Shown here: in pieces, positions 33,956 through 43,689 of the stretch
Layout: each line of letters starts with the position of its first letter
How positions within the stretch are numbered: position 1 is the stretch's first letter
DNA from: Ovis canadensis
Lineage: Eukaryota > Chordata > Mammalia > Artiodactyla > Bovidae
Assembly: GCF_042477335.2 (NCBI RefSeq)
Contig: NC_091263.1
Span: 75,070,501 to 75,134,500, forward strand
DNA length: 64,000 nt
Direction of reading: 5' to 3'
Position numbers and translations under genes: made by a program
Notes under the pieces: generated by a model
Seen by the model: only the letters and a program-made list of their open reading frames with translations
The model's database searches: none
What the model was told of the DNA's origin: nothing

Positions 33956-34413
33956 TGTTATGCCCAGAGTCCGAGTCCCCAAAACTGAGAGAATAAGATG
34001 TCCACAGCAATGCAAAAGCACGAAGGGGTTTTATTGCTAGCTTGAGCTAGGGCTCCCGCCACATCCAATGCAGTGGAGTGGAGCAAGGAGCCCCGAGCCC
34101 AGAGTTACAGCAGTATTTATAGGTTTTAGAACAGAGAGTTGGCAAGGGCTGATTGGCTGCAGGAGTTTCCTAGTATTTACTAATTGGCTAATCTTTATTG
34201 GCTGCAGGGGTTTCCTGGTATTTACTAATTGGCTATTGGCTGCAGGGGGATGTCTTTTACGTCCTGATAAACTCAAACCAGGTTACGGGGAGTATGCTGA
34301 TTAGACAAGTCCTGGCATCCGCGGGGATGACCTCACTGGGCAATGACTCAGCCTTTCTCGTGAGTCCTCCCTTAGTCCCTGAAGCCTATCGCGGCGTTTG
34401 TTAGGTCCCAACA
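33956..34413 (-). repeat. ERV 5' LTR (458 bp) with 45-bp U3 duplication
   Basis: TG...CA ends match those of the 3' LTR. Minus-strand signals are TATAAATA at 34,114-34,121 and AATAAA at 34,030-34,035. A 45-bp tandem duplication at about 34,155-34,240 raises the number of CCAAT (ATTGG on plus) boxes from three to five compared with the other LTR. About 14 further substitutions separate the LTRs. Confidence 0.95.
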
Positions 34414-35071
34414 CCATCTGCAGCTACCCACCCCCTGGCATGTGTGCCTGCAGGCTGTGTTCAGGGTGGTGGGTGTCTGGATGGCAGGGGAGCCCCGCAG
34501 GCTGCTAGGAGCTGCAGGAATGCACTTCTTCACCGAAGGACAGGATCGAGGGGCGGGGGGCACCCTCAGGACAGCAGGGGCTCCTGGAAACGTTAGCAGG
34601 CCAGGACTGGGGCCTACATTAACCCACCTGCTCATCAGCCCATCACCCAGACCCCTGCACCCCAAGGCCACGCGTGTGCCCCGCTCTAGGGAGAGACCAT
34701 GGCCGCTGGGGCCACAGCCCCCCAGGGGCAGGTGTGCTGCATGGCTCTGGGGCTTGCCTCGTCTTTTCCTGCTGCCCCACATGTGCTGGCTGGACTCTGT
34801 CCGTAAGACGACGTTAACTCGTGTCTCAGCATCAGTGATTAAGCCATACTCCTTGGCCGGAGCCTAGCCGGAGGGAGAGTGAGGCTCCCAGGACCAAGTT
34901 CCCCTGGCTTCTCCCGGCTCTCAGCTTTCACCTGACAGCGACCGTCTCCACGGCACGCGGCTCCCAGTCTGCGTCCTCTGGTGCATCCCTCCCAGGAGCG
35001 AGACCTGCCTCCTTCTTGGTGAGGCAATCTCTCAGAGCTGCAGCCCTGTTCCTACCCTGCTGTGCCTTCTC
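34414..35071. other. Intergenic, no recognised element
   Basis: GC-rich right flank of the ERV. No supported feature. Confidence 0.4.
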
Positions 35072-35283
35072 ATGAAAGTGAAAAGTGACAGTGTGAGTCA
35101 CTCAGTCGTGTCTGACTCTCTGTGACCTCATGGACTGCGGCCCGCTAGGCTTCCCTGTCCACGAGATTTCCCAGGTGAGAGTCAGTTGCCATTCCCTTCT
35201 CCTGGGGATCTTTCCGACCCAAGGATCAGACCCACGTCTTCCTCGTTGGCAGGTGGTTTCCTTACCACTGGGCCACCGGGCTG
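35072..35283 (-). mobile_element. Bov-tA/BovA SINE
   Basis: Antisense copy beginning atgaaagtgaaaagtgacag, cactcagtcgtgtctgactc, and ending in an antisense head (accactgggccaccgggc). Confidence 0.93.
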
Positions 35284-35319
35284 CATCTCCTACAGCCGCG
35301 GCTTTGTGGGGGTCCCTCC

Positions 35320-35455
35320 TCTGCACACACATGTGCATGCATGTAGGCATGCAGTGCACACACACGCACACGGCCCCCACAGGCAGACATGCGTGCGCGC
35401 ACACGCACACACACAATGCACACAAGTGTGACACACACACACATGCGTTTTCACT
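35320..35455. repeat. (CA)n-rich microsatellite
   Basis: Interrupted CA and CG/CA dinucleotide runs (cacacacacgcacac, gcgcacacgcacacacaca). Confidence 0.85.
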
Positions 35456-35649
35456 GTACATGTTAGCTCATCGCTTTTAAAACCCAAACGGTGAGAGGAT
35501 TAGCAGCAACCCAGGCAGCCACGTCTCCCCCGGCCATCTGCCTCATGGGGCGGCAATGACCAAGGCCTGGGCCTGGCTTGAACATGCGACACAGCCTTGC
35601 CGCTCTGCTCAAAACTCAAAGTAGTAAAGACAACGGAAGTCTACTTTTT

Positions 35650-36160
35650 ATAAGCTGGACGCAGATTTGAACAGATAGCACGCCAAGGAAGATATAAGGA
35701 GGGCAATCGAGTGCATGAAAGAAGCTGGCAATCAGGCAGCTTCAGGCCCCGATGCCATCCCCCGAAGCTGTTTTCACTGCTCCAGCTCTGGGGTCTTTCC
35801 ACACGCATGTTGGAACTAGCCAGTGTCCGTGAAAAGCCAGCTGGGAAGCTGAGTGAGACTGTACTGACTCTATGGATCAATCTGGGGACAAATGTAACAG
35901 TGTCTAGTCTTCCGACCAGTGACGGAGACTATCTCTCTATTTATTTGGGTCTTCGTTGAGGAGCCTGGTGGGCTGCAGTCCATGGGGTCGCTAAGAGTCG
36001 GACACGACTGAGCAACTTCTCTTTCCTTTTATTTCGTTGATTTCTCTAAAATTGTTTTGCAGTTTTCAGCCTCTTCAATTTACCTTTTAGGTTTAGTATT
36101 TTTTTCTGACTATAAATGGTGTTTTATGTCAATTTCTGATTGTTGCCAGTATAGAGAAAT
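35650..36160. repeat. L1 remnants, split by a SINE fragment
   Basis: The stretch tatggatcaatctggggaca ... ctatttatttgggtcttcgt (to 35,957) and its continuation atttcgttgatttctctaaa ... gttgccagtatagaga (from 36,030) together follow antisense L1 ORF2. Upstream, gatttgaacagatagcacgc resembles sense L1 and may be a separate piece. Confidence 0.6.
35956..36022 (+). mobile_element. Bov-tA SINE tail fragment
   Basis: Only the tail is present: gaggagcctggtgggctgca, gtccatggggtcgctaagag, tcggacacgactgagcaact. Confidence 0.9.
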
Positions 36161-36162
36161 GG

Positions 36163-36269
36163 AGTGAGTAGCCATTCCCTTCTTCAGGGGATCTTCCTGG
36201 ACCAGCTCAAACCCAGGTCTCCTGTGTTGCAGGCAGATTTTCCTACCATCTGAGCCACCAGAGAATCCC
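36163..36269 (-). mobile_element. Bov-tA SINE head fragment
   Basis: Antisense: gccattcccttcttcagggg, aacccaggtctcctgtgttg, caggcagattttcctaccat, ctgagccaccagagaa. Confidence 0.9.
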
Positions 36270-36534
36270 AAAAGGAAAGTGACATCTCAGACTGGACTGT
36301 GGCCCACCGCTCTGCGGCTCACTGCACTGTCCTCTGGACACACAGTGTGTCCAACACGTGGCTGCATGTGCTGCTGGACAGGGTGTATTCCCAGGGTACT
36401 GCCATGCTCTACCCTTAGGGCCACCCTGCAGGCCCCTTGCCCACCTGGGCCCCACGTGCCCTCCCCAGCATCCCAGCCATCAGTTCGCTGAGATGGGCCA
36501 AGAGGCCCCTGACCTGGGAAGTCAAGGCTGCGGT

Positions 36535-36910
36535 GGGGGGGCTCTGCTGACAGCTCAGGGCAGACAGCTGCTGACCGCTTAGCCCAGACCTTCGGGGTGG
36601 GGGTGGGGTGGCTCTGCTGACCGCTCAGGGCAGACCATGGGGTGGGCGGCGTTCAGGTGACCGCTCAGTGCAGACCGTGGCGGAGGGGAGCTCTGCTGAC
36701 TGCTCAGGGCAGGCAGCTGCTGACTGCTCAGCGCAGACTGTGGTGGAGGGGAGCTCTGCTGACTGCTCAGGGCAGACAGCTGCTGACTGCTCAGCACAGA
36801 CCGTGGTGGGGCGGTGGGGGGAGCTCTGCTGACTGCTCAGGGCAGACAGCTGCTGACTGCCCAGCACAGACCCCGGGAGGGGGGCTCTGCTGACCACTCA
36901 AGGCAGACTG
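36535..36910. repeat. Minisatellite built on a 20-bp module
   Basis: Modules tgctgactgctcagggcaga and tgctgactgctcagcgcaga alternate with g-rich spacers (ccgtggtggaggggagctc), giving a higher-order period of roughly 62-80 bp and about six copies. The open frames across it are repeat artefacts. Confidence 0.9.
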
Positions 36911-37795
36911 TGGTGTGGCTCCAGTGGGGAGGCTGTCGATCCTGGCTCCCCATCCCAGGATGGCTCATCTGTTACCTGGCCAGCAGCACTGCCTGAAACG
37001 GCCCCATCTGACCCCGTGCCTGGTAGCTTCTCCAGAATCATCTTCTGAAGGCAACACCCTCTGGGACAGGCTCACCCATCAGAGAAGGAGAGTTCTCTTC
37101 CTACAGGTAGATTGAGAGTGCCCGGGCCCATGGGGGAGGAGCAGGCACTGGGGGCTCCTCCTCATGCATCTCCATTGGAATAAAGAGGCCAGTGGAAACA
37201 CTGGGCCGGGACTGTGCAGGGAGGTGACCTGGGAAAGTCTGTGATCAGCACCCAAGAGCACAACACCAAAGGCAGGGTCTGTGACAGCATCTCCAGGCCA
37301 CAGCAGCCACACCTGTGACCACGGGATCCACACCTGCACACACGTGCGTCCACACCTGCCAGGAAGCAGCAGCTCGGTGTGGTCCCAAGGGTGGAGGGCA
37401 GAAGTGGGCAGTGCACAAAGAATCGCCACTGCCAGGGGAAAACAATCAAACCACCAAACACACCCAACTTTGCTAGGAATGCAGGGGGCACAGACTAAAG
37501 CAATGGCACCTTTCAAAAAAAGAAAAAAACTATCCCTGTCAGAAGCTGGCCCCAGAATGCATCACTTTTTATAAAGTGATGCCATAACTCGATGCTGAGA
37601 AAGATACAGGACTCTCTGATGGCAGGGATCCCACCTGATCACAGCCTCCGGAGAATGAGTTGGCCGTGAATATAAAATCTAATGACACCCTTTGACTGAG
37701 ATAACTCACTTTCCACATTTATTTGTAAGAAGTTGTAGGATAAGCAGACAAATGTGCCCACTGGGGAGATTCGTTGCAGTTTTGTATAGAATGGT
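36911..37795. other. Intergenic, no recognised element
   Basis: Mixed-composition sequence with no supported gene or repeat family. Confidence 0.4.
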
Positions 37796-38210
37796 GAGAG
37801 TTGAATTATAAAGAAAGCTGAGCACCAAAGAATTGATACTTCTGAACTGTGGCGTTGGAGAAGACTTTTGAAAGTTGCTTGGACTGCAAGGAGATCCAAA
37901 CAGTCCATCCTAAAGGAAATCAGTCCTGAATATTCACTGGAAGGACTGATGCTGAAGCTGAAACTCCAGTCCTTTGGCCACCTGATGCGAAGAACTGACT
38001 CATTGGAAAAGACCCTGATGCTGGGAAAAATTGAAGGCAAAAGGAGAAGGGGATGACAGAGGATGAGATGGTTGGATGGCATCACAGACTCGATGGACAT
38101 GAGTTTGAGTAAACTCTGGGAGTTGGTGATGGACAGGGAGGCCTGGCATGCTGCAGTCCAAGGGATTGCAAAGAGTCGGACACAGCTGAGCAACTGAAGT
38201 GAACTGATAG
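37796..38210 (+). mobile_element. BovB LINE 3' fragment
   Basis: Sense copy from agagttgaattataaagaaa through ctggaaggactgatgctgaa to the 3' end gagcaactgaagtgaactga. 5'-truncated. Confidence 0.94.
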
Positions 38211-38344
38211 GATTGTGAAAACCTGGATACCACATAAATGTCCTTCAGGAATGGATCTGCTAAATAAATTATGATGCAGCCACTTCTACAGAAGAGCAGG
38301 CGATTCTTGTAAATGACGGCCACTAACCTGTCATTTTGTCAAAG

Positions 38345-40255
38345 TAAAATGGCTGTCTGGGGAGGCCTTACAAATAGCTGTGAAAAGAAGAGAGGCAAAA
38401 AGTAAAGGAGAAAAGGAAAGATATAAGCATCTGAATGCAGAGTTCCAGAGAATAGCAAGGAGAGATTAAGAAAGCCTTCTTCAGTGATCAATGCAAAGAA
38501 ATAGAAGAAAAGAACAGAACGGGAAAGACTAGAGATCTCTTCAAGAAAATTAGAGATACCAAGGGAACATTTCATGCAAAGATGGACTCGATAACGGACA
38601 GAAATTGTATGGACCTAACAGAAGCAGAAGATATTAAGAAGAGGTGGCAAGAATACACAGAAGTGTACAAAAAAGCTCTTCACGACCCAGATAATCACGA
38701 TGGTGTGATCACTCATCTAGAGCCAGACATCCTGGAATGTGAAGTTAAGTGGGCCTTAGAAAGCATCACTACAAACAAAGCTAGTGGAGGTGACGGCATT
38801 CCAGTTGAGCTGTTTCAAATCCTGAAAGATGATGCTGTGAAAGTGCTGCACTCAATATGCCAGCAAACTGGGAAAACTCAGCAGTGGCCACAGGACTGGA
38901 AAAGGTCAGTTTTCATTCCAATCCCAAAGAAAGGCAATGCTAAAGAATGCTCAAACTACCGCACAATTGCACTCGTCTCGCATGCTAGTAAAGTAATGCT
39001 CAAAATTCTCCAAGCCAGGTTTCAGCAATATGTGAACCATGAACTTTCTGATGTTCAAGCTGGTTTTAGAAAAGGCAGAGGAACCAGAGATCAAATTGCC
39101 AACATCCACTGGATCATGGAAAAAGCAAGAGAGTTGCAGAAAAACATCTATTTCTGCTTTATTGACTATGCCAAAGCATTTGACTGTATCGATCACAATA
39201 AACTGTGGAAAATTCTGAAAGAGATGGGAATACCAGACCACCTGACCTGCCTCTTGAGAAATCTATATGCAGGTCAGGAAGCAACAGTTAGAACAGGACA
39301 TGGAACAACAGATTGGTTCCAAATAGGAAAAGGAATATGTCAAGGCTGTATATTGTCACCCTGCTTATTTAACTTATAGGCAGAGTACATCATGTGAAAT
39401 GCTGGGCTGGAGGAAGCACAAGCTGGAATCAAGATTGCTGGGAGAAATATCAATAACCTCAGATATGCAGATGACACCACCCTTATGGCAGAAATTGAAG
39501 AGGAACTAAAAAGCCTCTTGATGAAAGTGAAAGTGGAGAGTGAAAAAGTTGGCTTAAAGCTCAACATTCAGAAAACGAAGATCATGGCATCCGGTCCCAT
39601 CACTTCATGGGAAATAGATGGGGCAACAATGGAAACAGTGTCAGACTTTATTTTTTTGTGCTCCAAAATCACTGCAGATGGTGACTGCAGCCAAGACATT
39701 TAATTAAATTAAACACTTACTCCTTGGAAGGAAAGTTATGACCAACCTAGATAGCATATTCAAAAGCAGAGACATTACTTTGCCAACTAAGGTCCATCTA
39801 GTCAAGGCTATGGTTTTTCCAGTGGTCATGTATGGATGAGAGAGTTGGACTGTGAAGAAGGCTGAGCATCGAAGAATCGATGCTTTTGACCTGTGGTGTT
39901 GGAGAAGACTCTTGAGAGTCCATTGGATTGCAAGGAGATCCAACCAGTCCATTCTGAAGGAGATCAGCCCTGGGATTTCTTTGGAAGGAATGATGCTAAA
40001 GCTGAAACTCCAGTACTTTGGCCACCTCATGCGAAGAGTTGACTCATTGGAAAAGACTCTGATGCTGGGAGGGGTTGGGGGCAGGAGGAGAAGGGGACGA
40101 CAGAGGATGAGATGGCTGGATGGCATCACGGACTCGATGGACATGAGTCTGAGTGAACTCCGGGAGCTGGTGATGGACAGGGAGGCCTGGCGTGCTGCGA
40201 TTCATGGGGTCGCAGGGAGTCAGACACGACTGAGCGACTGGACCGAACTGAACTG
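38345..40255 (+). mobile_element. BovB (RTE) LINE, 1.9 kb, with reverse transcriptase
   Basis: A 5'-truncated BovB, missing roughly the first third of the element. A 265-codon open frame (38,582-39,379) holds reverse transcriptase blocks: VFIPIPKKGNAKECSNYR, QAGFRKGRGTRDQIANI, FCFIDYAKAFDCIDH, GICQGCILSPCLFNL. It is closed by a TAG at 39,377-39,379. The same frame family resumes with the polymerase motif YADD at 39,464-39,475 and TTLMAEIEEELKSLL, then KIMASGPITSWEIDG. The 3' end is intact (gacacgactgagcgactgga, ccgaactgaactg). CTGTCATT flanks it at 38,328-38,335 and 40,253-40,260, a possible target duplication. Confidence 0.96.
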
Positions 40256-40645
40256 TCATTGTTGCTGTCCTGTCACTCAGTCAGATCTGACTCTCTGTGA
40301 CCCCGTGGACTGCAGTGTGTCAGGCTCCTTTTATCCTCCACTATTTCCCCAAATTTGCTCAAATCCACATCTGTTGAGTCAGTGATCACATCCAGCCATC
40401 TTATCCTCTGTCGTCCCCTTCTCCCACCTGCAACATTTCCCAGCATCAGGGTCTTTTCCAGTTCTGATTCAGAAGAATCAGTTCTTCACATCAGGTGGCC
40501 AAAGTGTTTGAGCTTCAGCATCAGCAGCAGTCCTTCCAAAGAACACTCAGGTTGATTTCCTTTAGGGTGGGCGGGTTGGATCTCCTTGAAGTCCCAGGTG
40601 ACTCTCAGAAGTCTTCTCTAGCACCACAATTTGAAAGCTTTGTTA
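40256..40645 (-). mobile_element. BovB LINE 3' fragment, tail-to-tail with the previous copy
   Basis: Antisense 3' end gttgctgtcctgtcactcag, ctctgtgaccccgtggactg through aacatttcccagcatcaggg to gcaccacaatttgaaagc. It abuts the 3' end of the sense BovB with almost no spacer. Confidence 0.92.
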
Positions 40646-40689
40646 TTGGCATAGGAAGAAGCATATGTCTATTGCTGTTTTTAAAAAGC

Positions 40690-41110
40690 TCCAGAAGCAC
40701 CCCCAGATGTCCCCTGACGGACAAGTAGAACAACAATGTGATCTGAACACACAATGAAATGTTATACAGCTGTGACAAGGAAGGAGATTCTGATGCATGT
40801 GGCAACATGGATGAGCCTTAAGGTCATTATGCCGAATGAAGTGAGCCAGTCACTAAGCTCCCCTCACACGAGCTGCCTAAAGCAGTCAGGTTCACACAGC
40901 GGTGGCTTCCAGGGGCTGGGGGCAGGGAGGCGGAGCCAGTGTTCAATGAGGGCAGAGTTTCCATTTGGGAAGAAGAAAAATTTGAAAATAGATGGTACTG
41001 ATGGTTGCCCCACAATGTGAAAACCCTCAGCGCCACAGACTGCACACCCGAATGGCGGAGATGGCAGTCTTATATCGTGCACTTCCAGTCACATTTAAAA
41101 AAAGGCTCCA
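40690..41110 (+). repeat. L1 LINE 3' UTR remnant
   Basis: gaaatgttatacagctgtga, gcaacatggatgagccttaa, aatgaagtgagccagtcact, gcggtggcttccaggggctg, gatggttgccccacaatgtg follow the L1 3' end order. Confidence 0.72.
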
Positions 41111-41261
41111 AAGCAGTTTAATCTTCCATTTTTTTAATATAGCAAGAAATGTTAAAAATGGTGTGATTATGAATGTCCTTTCGTTTTTCATACTTGTCTG
41201 TACTTTCTGATATTTTGGACAGTAAGAACAGTAACTTTTATGCCACTTTAAAAAGCTGTCT

Positions 41262-41590
41262 CAAACATCACACTCTAAACCGCACAATCAGACACACCCT
41301 GAATTGCACAGTCAGACGTAACACCCTAAACCGTGCAGTCAGACGTAACACACTAAACCGCACAGTCAGACGTAACACCCTAAACCACAGTCAGACGCAA
41401 CACCCTAAACCACACAGTCAGACGCAACACCCCAAACCTCACAGTCAGACGCAACACCCTAAACCACACAGTCAGACGAAACACCTTAAACCGCACAGTC
41501 AGACGCAACACCCCAAACCTCACAGTCAGACGAAACACCTTAAACCGCACAGTCAGACGCAACACCCTAAACCGCACAGTCAGACACACT
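41262..41590. repeat. 27-bp minisatellite, about 12 copies
   Basis: Unit cacagtcagacgcaacaccc + taaaccg. Neighbouring units alternate between gcaacaccctaaacc, gcaacaccccaaacc and gaaacaccttaaacc, suggesting a partly dimeric higher-order pattern. In frame, it spells a nine-residue QTQHPKPHS-like repeat, with no other sign of coding. Confidence 0.95.
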
Positions 41591-41644
41591 GGGTGGCCAG
41601 AATGGTCATTTGTTTTTCCCCGTAAGACGGCTTTAGCAGGGCTT

Positions 41645-42790
41645 AGTTGCCTCTAATTTCAGTTGAAGCAACTTTGATAGGTTGTAGTGGGACAGCTGTC
41701 ATACCAGCGTGCATTAGAAAAAATCAAAATTTGTGCATTTTTGTGTAACTATTTTAATACCAAAGCTGGAAGAGAAAAAGCAACGTTTCTGGCATACTAG
41801 GCTTCGTTACTTCATGAAAGGTAAAAGTGGAGGCAAAAACTGATCTGTGCAGTGTGTGTGGGCGGCACTCTGACCGACGGAACGTGTCAGAGGCAGTTTG
41901 CGAAGCTCGTGCTGGAGGCTTCTCGCTGGGCAGGGCTCCACGCTGTACAGAGCAGCTGCAGCTGGTAGCAGTCCAGTCAAGATGGTAACAGAGAACAATG
42001 CACATCGCGCCACACAGGCGGCAGCGCCAACCTCAAAAGATCCACACCAAACACTGAAAACCACCTGCACCAGCTGGGTGACATTCTCACACTGACGTCT
42101 GGGTTCCACACAAGGTAAGCAAAGCCTTCCTGACCATATTTCTACACGTGAGTCTCTGCGCCACACACAATGACAATGCTCCATTCTTAGGGGCGATGGG
42201 CGATACTGTGCAGCATCGTGGAGCAGAAGTGCTCGTGGGGCCGCTGAGCCGAACCATCACTGAACACACCAAGGCCGATCTCCATCCAAGAAGGCGGTGT
42301 TCTGCATGTGGTGGGATTGGAAGGGAGTCCTCTGTTATGAGGGCCTTCCAGAAAACCAAGCAATTAATTCAAACAAGCACCAATCCCAATCAGACCAACT
42401 GAAAGCAGCACTTGACGAAAAACCTCCAGAGATGGCCAACAGAAGATGCATAATCTCCTCTCAGGGTAACCAAGAGTGCAGGCTTCTGTGACGGCCAGAC
42501 AAAACCTGCTACAGCTCTGCTGGGAAGTTCTGACTCACCCTCCGGACTCACCAGGCGTCGCACCTCCAGATATCCATCTATTCCATCTTTACAAAATTCT
42601 CTTAGTGGAAAAAGATTTCAATTCCCTGGAAGATTGTAAGAGGCACCTGGAACAGTTCTTTGCTCAAAAGATAAAAAGTTTTAGGAGGATGGAATTATGA
42701 AGCTGCCTGAAAAATGGCAGAAGGCAGTGGGACAACATGGTGAATATTATTCAATAAAGTCCTTGGCGAAAATGAAAACAATGTGATTTC
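41645..42790 (+). mobile_element. Decayed Tc1/mariner element (mariner transposase pseudogene)
   Basis: A putative 5' segment (gggacagctgtcataccagc, ttgtgtaactattttaatac) leads to ggaagagaaaaagcaacgtt, the expected transposase N-terminus, where the start codon has become CTG. Downstream frames carry mariner landmarks: a WVPHK-like segment near 42,105, CMWWDWKGVLCYE and LKAALDEKPPEM (42,297-42,450), then HPPDSPGVAPPDIHLFHLY and FNSLEDCKRHLEQFFAQK (42,535-42,690). Multiple frameshifts and stops are present. The segment that should hold the second catalytic aspartate reads GNQECRLL instead. It is a dead copy of a mariner family known in ruminants. Confidence 0.85.
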
Positions 42791-42799
42791 TACTTTTGT

Positions 42800-43092
42800 T
42801 TAAAAACTGGAGGAATTTTTGGCCATTATCCTATAGCAGAACCGTATTTTTCTTCTGGTTATAGAAGTAATATAAATTCATTCTAGAAAATCTGGAAAAG
42901 TGAAAGAGATAATGCTTAAAAAAAAGAACTATAATTTCATCACTTCAAAGTAAATAGTTTTAAAAATTGTCACTGTAAATACTTTGATATCTATTTTTCT
43001 ACAAATGTTTTTTCTTTAAATAATCATATCCAGAGTAATACCTTTATAGATTTTTGCATCCTGCTCTTTTTTTCACTTTAACTTTCATCAAA
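42800..43092. repeat. AT-rich old interspersed repeat, host of the next insertion
   Basis: Phrases such as tgcatcctgctctttttttc, and beyond the insertion ggtttccaatttttctcaag, resemble an old LINE/DNA-transposon remnant running through both flanks. Family not assigned. Confidence 0.4.
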
Positions 43093-43104
43093 AAGTCTTT
43101 TAAA

Positions 43105-43588
43105 GAATGGAGAACTCTTTAAACTATGGCCACTGACTCCAGTATTCTTGCCAGGAAAATACTATGGACAGAGGACCCTGGTGGGCTACAGTCCATGGGG
43201 TTGCAAAGAGTCAGATACAACTGAGCAACCGGGCACAAAGGCTGGAGAAGACTTTTGACAGTTCCTTGGACTACAAGGGGATCAGATCAGTCAATCCTAA
43301 AAGAAATCAACCCTGAATATTCACTGGAAGGACTGATGCTGAAGCTGAAGCTTCAGTACTTTGGCCACCTCATGGGAAGAGCTGACTCACTGGAAAATAC
43401 CCTGATTTTGGGAAAGATTGAAGGCAGGAGGAGAAGGGGATGACAAGGGATGAGATGGTTGGATGGCATGACTGACTTACTGGACGTGAGTTTGAGCCAA
43501 TTCCAGGAGCTAATGAAGGACAAGGAAGACTGGGGGGGCTGTAGTCCAAGGGGTGGCAGAGTTGGACATGACTTAGTGAGTGAGCAAC
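43105..43588 (+). mobile_element. Chimeric Bov-tA/BovB insertion with 12-bp target duplication
   Basis: Bov-tA sequence (gccactgactccagtattct, gtgggctacagtccatgggg) at about 43,125-43,240 is joined to a sense BovB 3' fragment (ctggagaagacttttgacag onward). The whole 484 bp is flanked by the exact repeat AAGTCTTTTAAA at 43,093-43,104 and 43,589-43,600, so both parts entered as one unit or one landed inside the other's boundary. Confidence 0.9.
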
Positions 43589-43689
43589 AAGTCTTTTAAA
43601 ATCCTGAGTGAAATAGACAAATGGTATTCTGCTGTACAGACGCTTCATTATCATTTTTTCCTTTTGTTGGACTTTAGTTGGTTTCCAAT

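Larger units (their letters stand above)
28881..34413 (-). mobile_element. Gammaretrovirus-like endogenous retrovirus, env-less provirus
   Basis: A 5.5-kb class I (ERV1) provirus in minus orientation. Its order is 5' LTR, tRNA-Pro primer binding site, leader, gag, UAG, protease, reverse transcriptase, integrase, polypurine tract, 3' LTR. RNase H is mostly deleted and no env is present: the integrase C-terminal segment runs straight into the polypurine tract. Flanking tetranucleotides are CCAA on the left and CCAT on the right, a 3-of-4 match to the 4-bp target duplication expected for this group. Several frameshifts and stops make it non-coding as it stands. Confidence 0.95.

Noticed and set aside
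41262-41590. Interstitial telomeric sequence
   Set aside because: The ACCCTAAAC core is embedded in a 27-bp unit and never runs as tandem CCCTAA.
41173-41625. Repeat protein with nine-residue HPKPHSQTQ units
   Set aside because: Entirely generated by the 27-bp minisatellite; no start context, homology or flanking gene structure.
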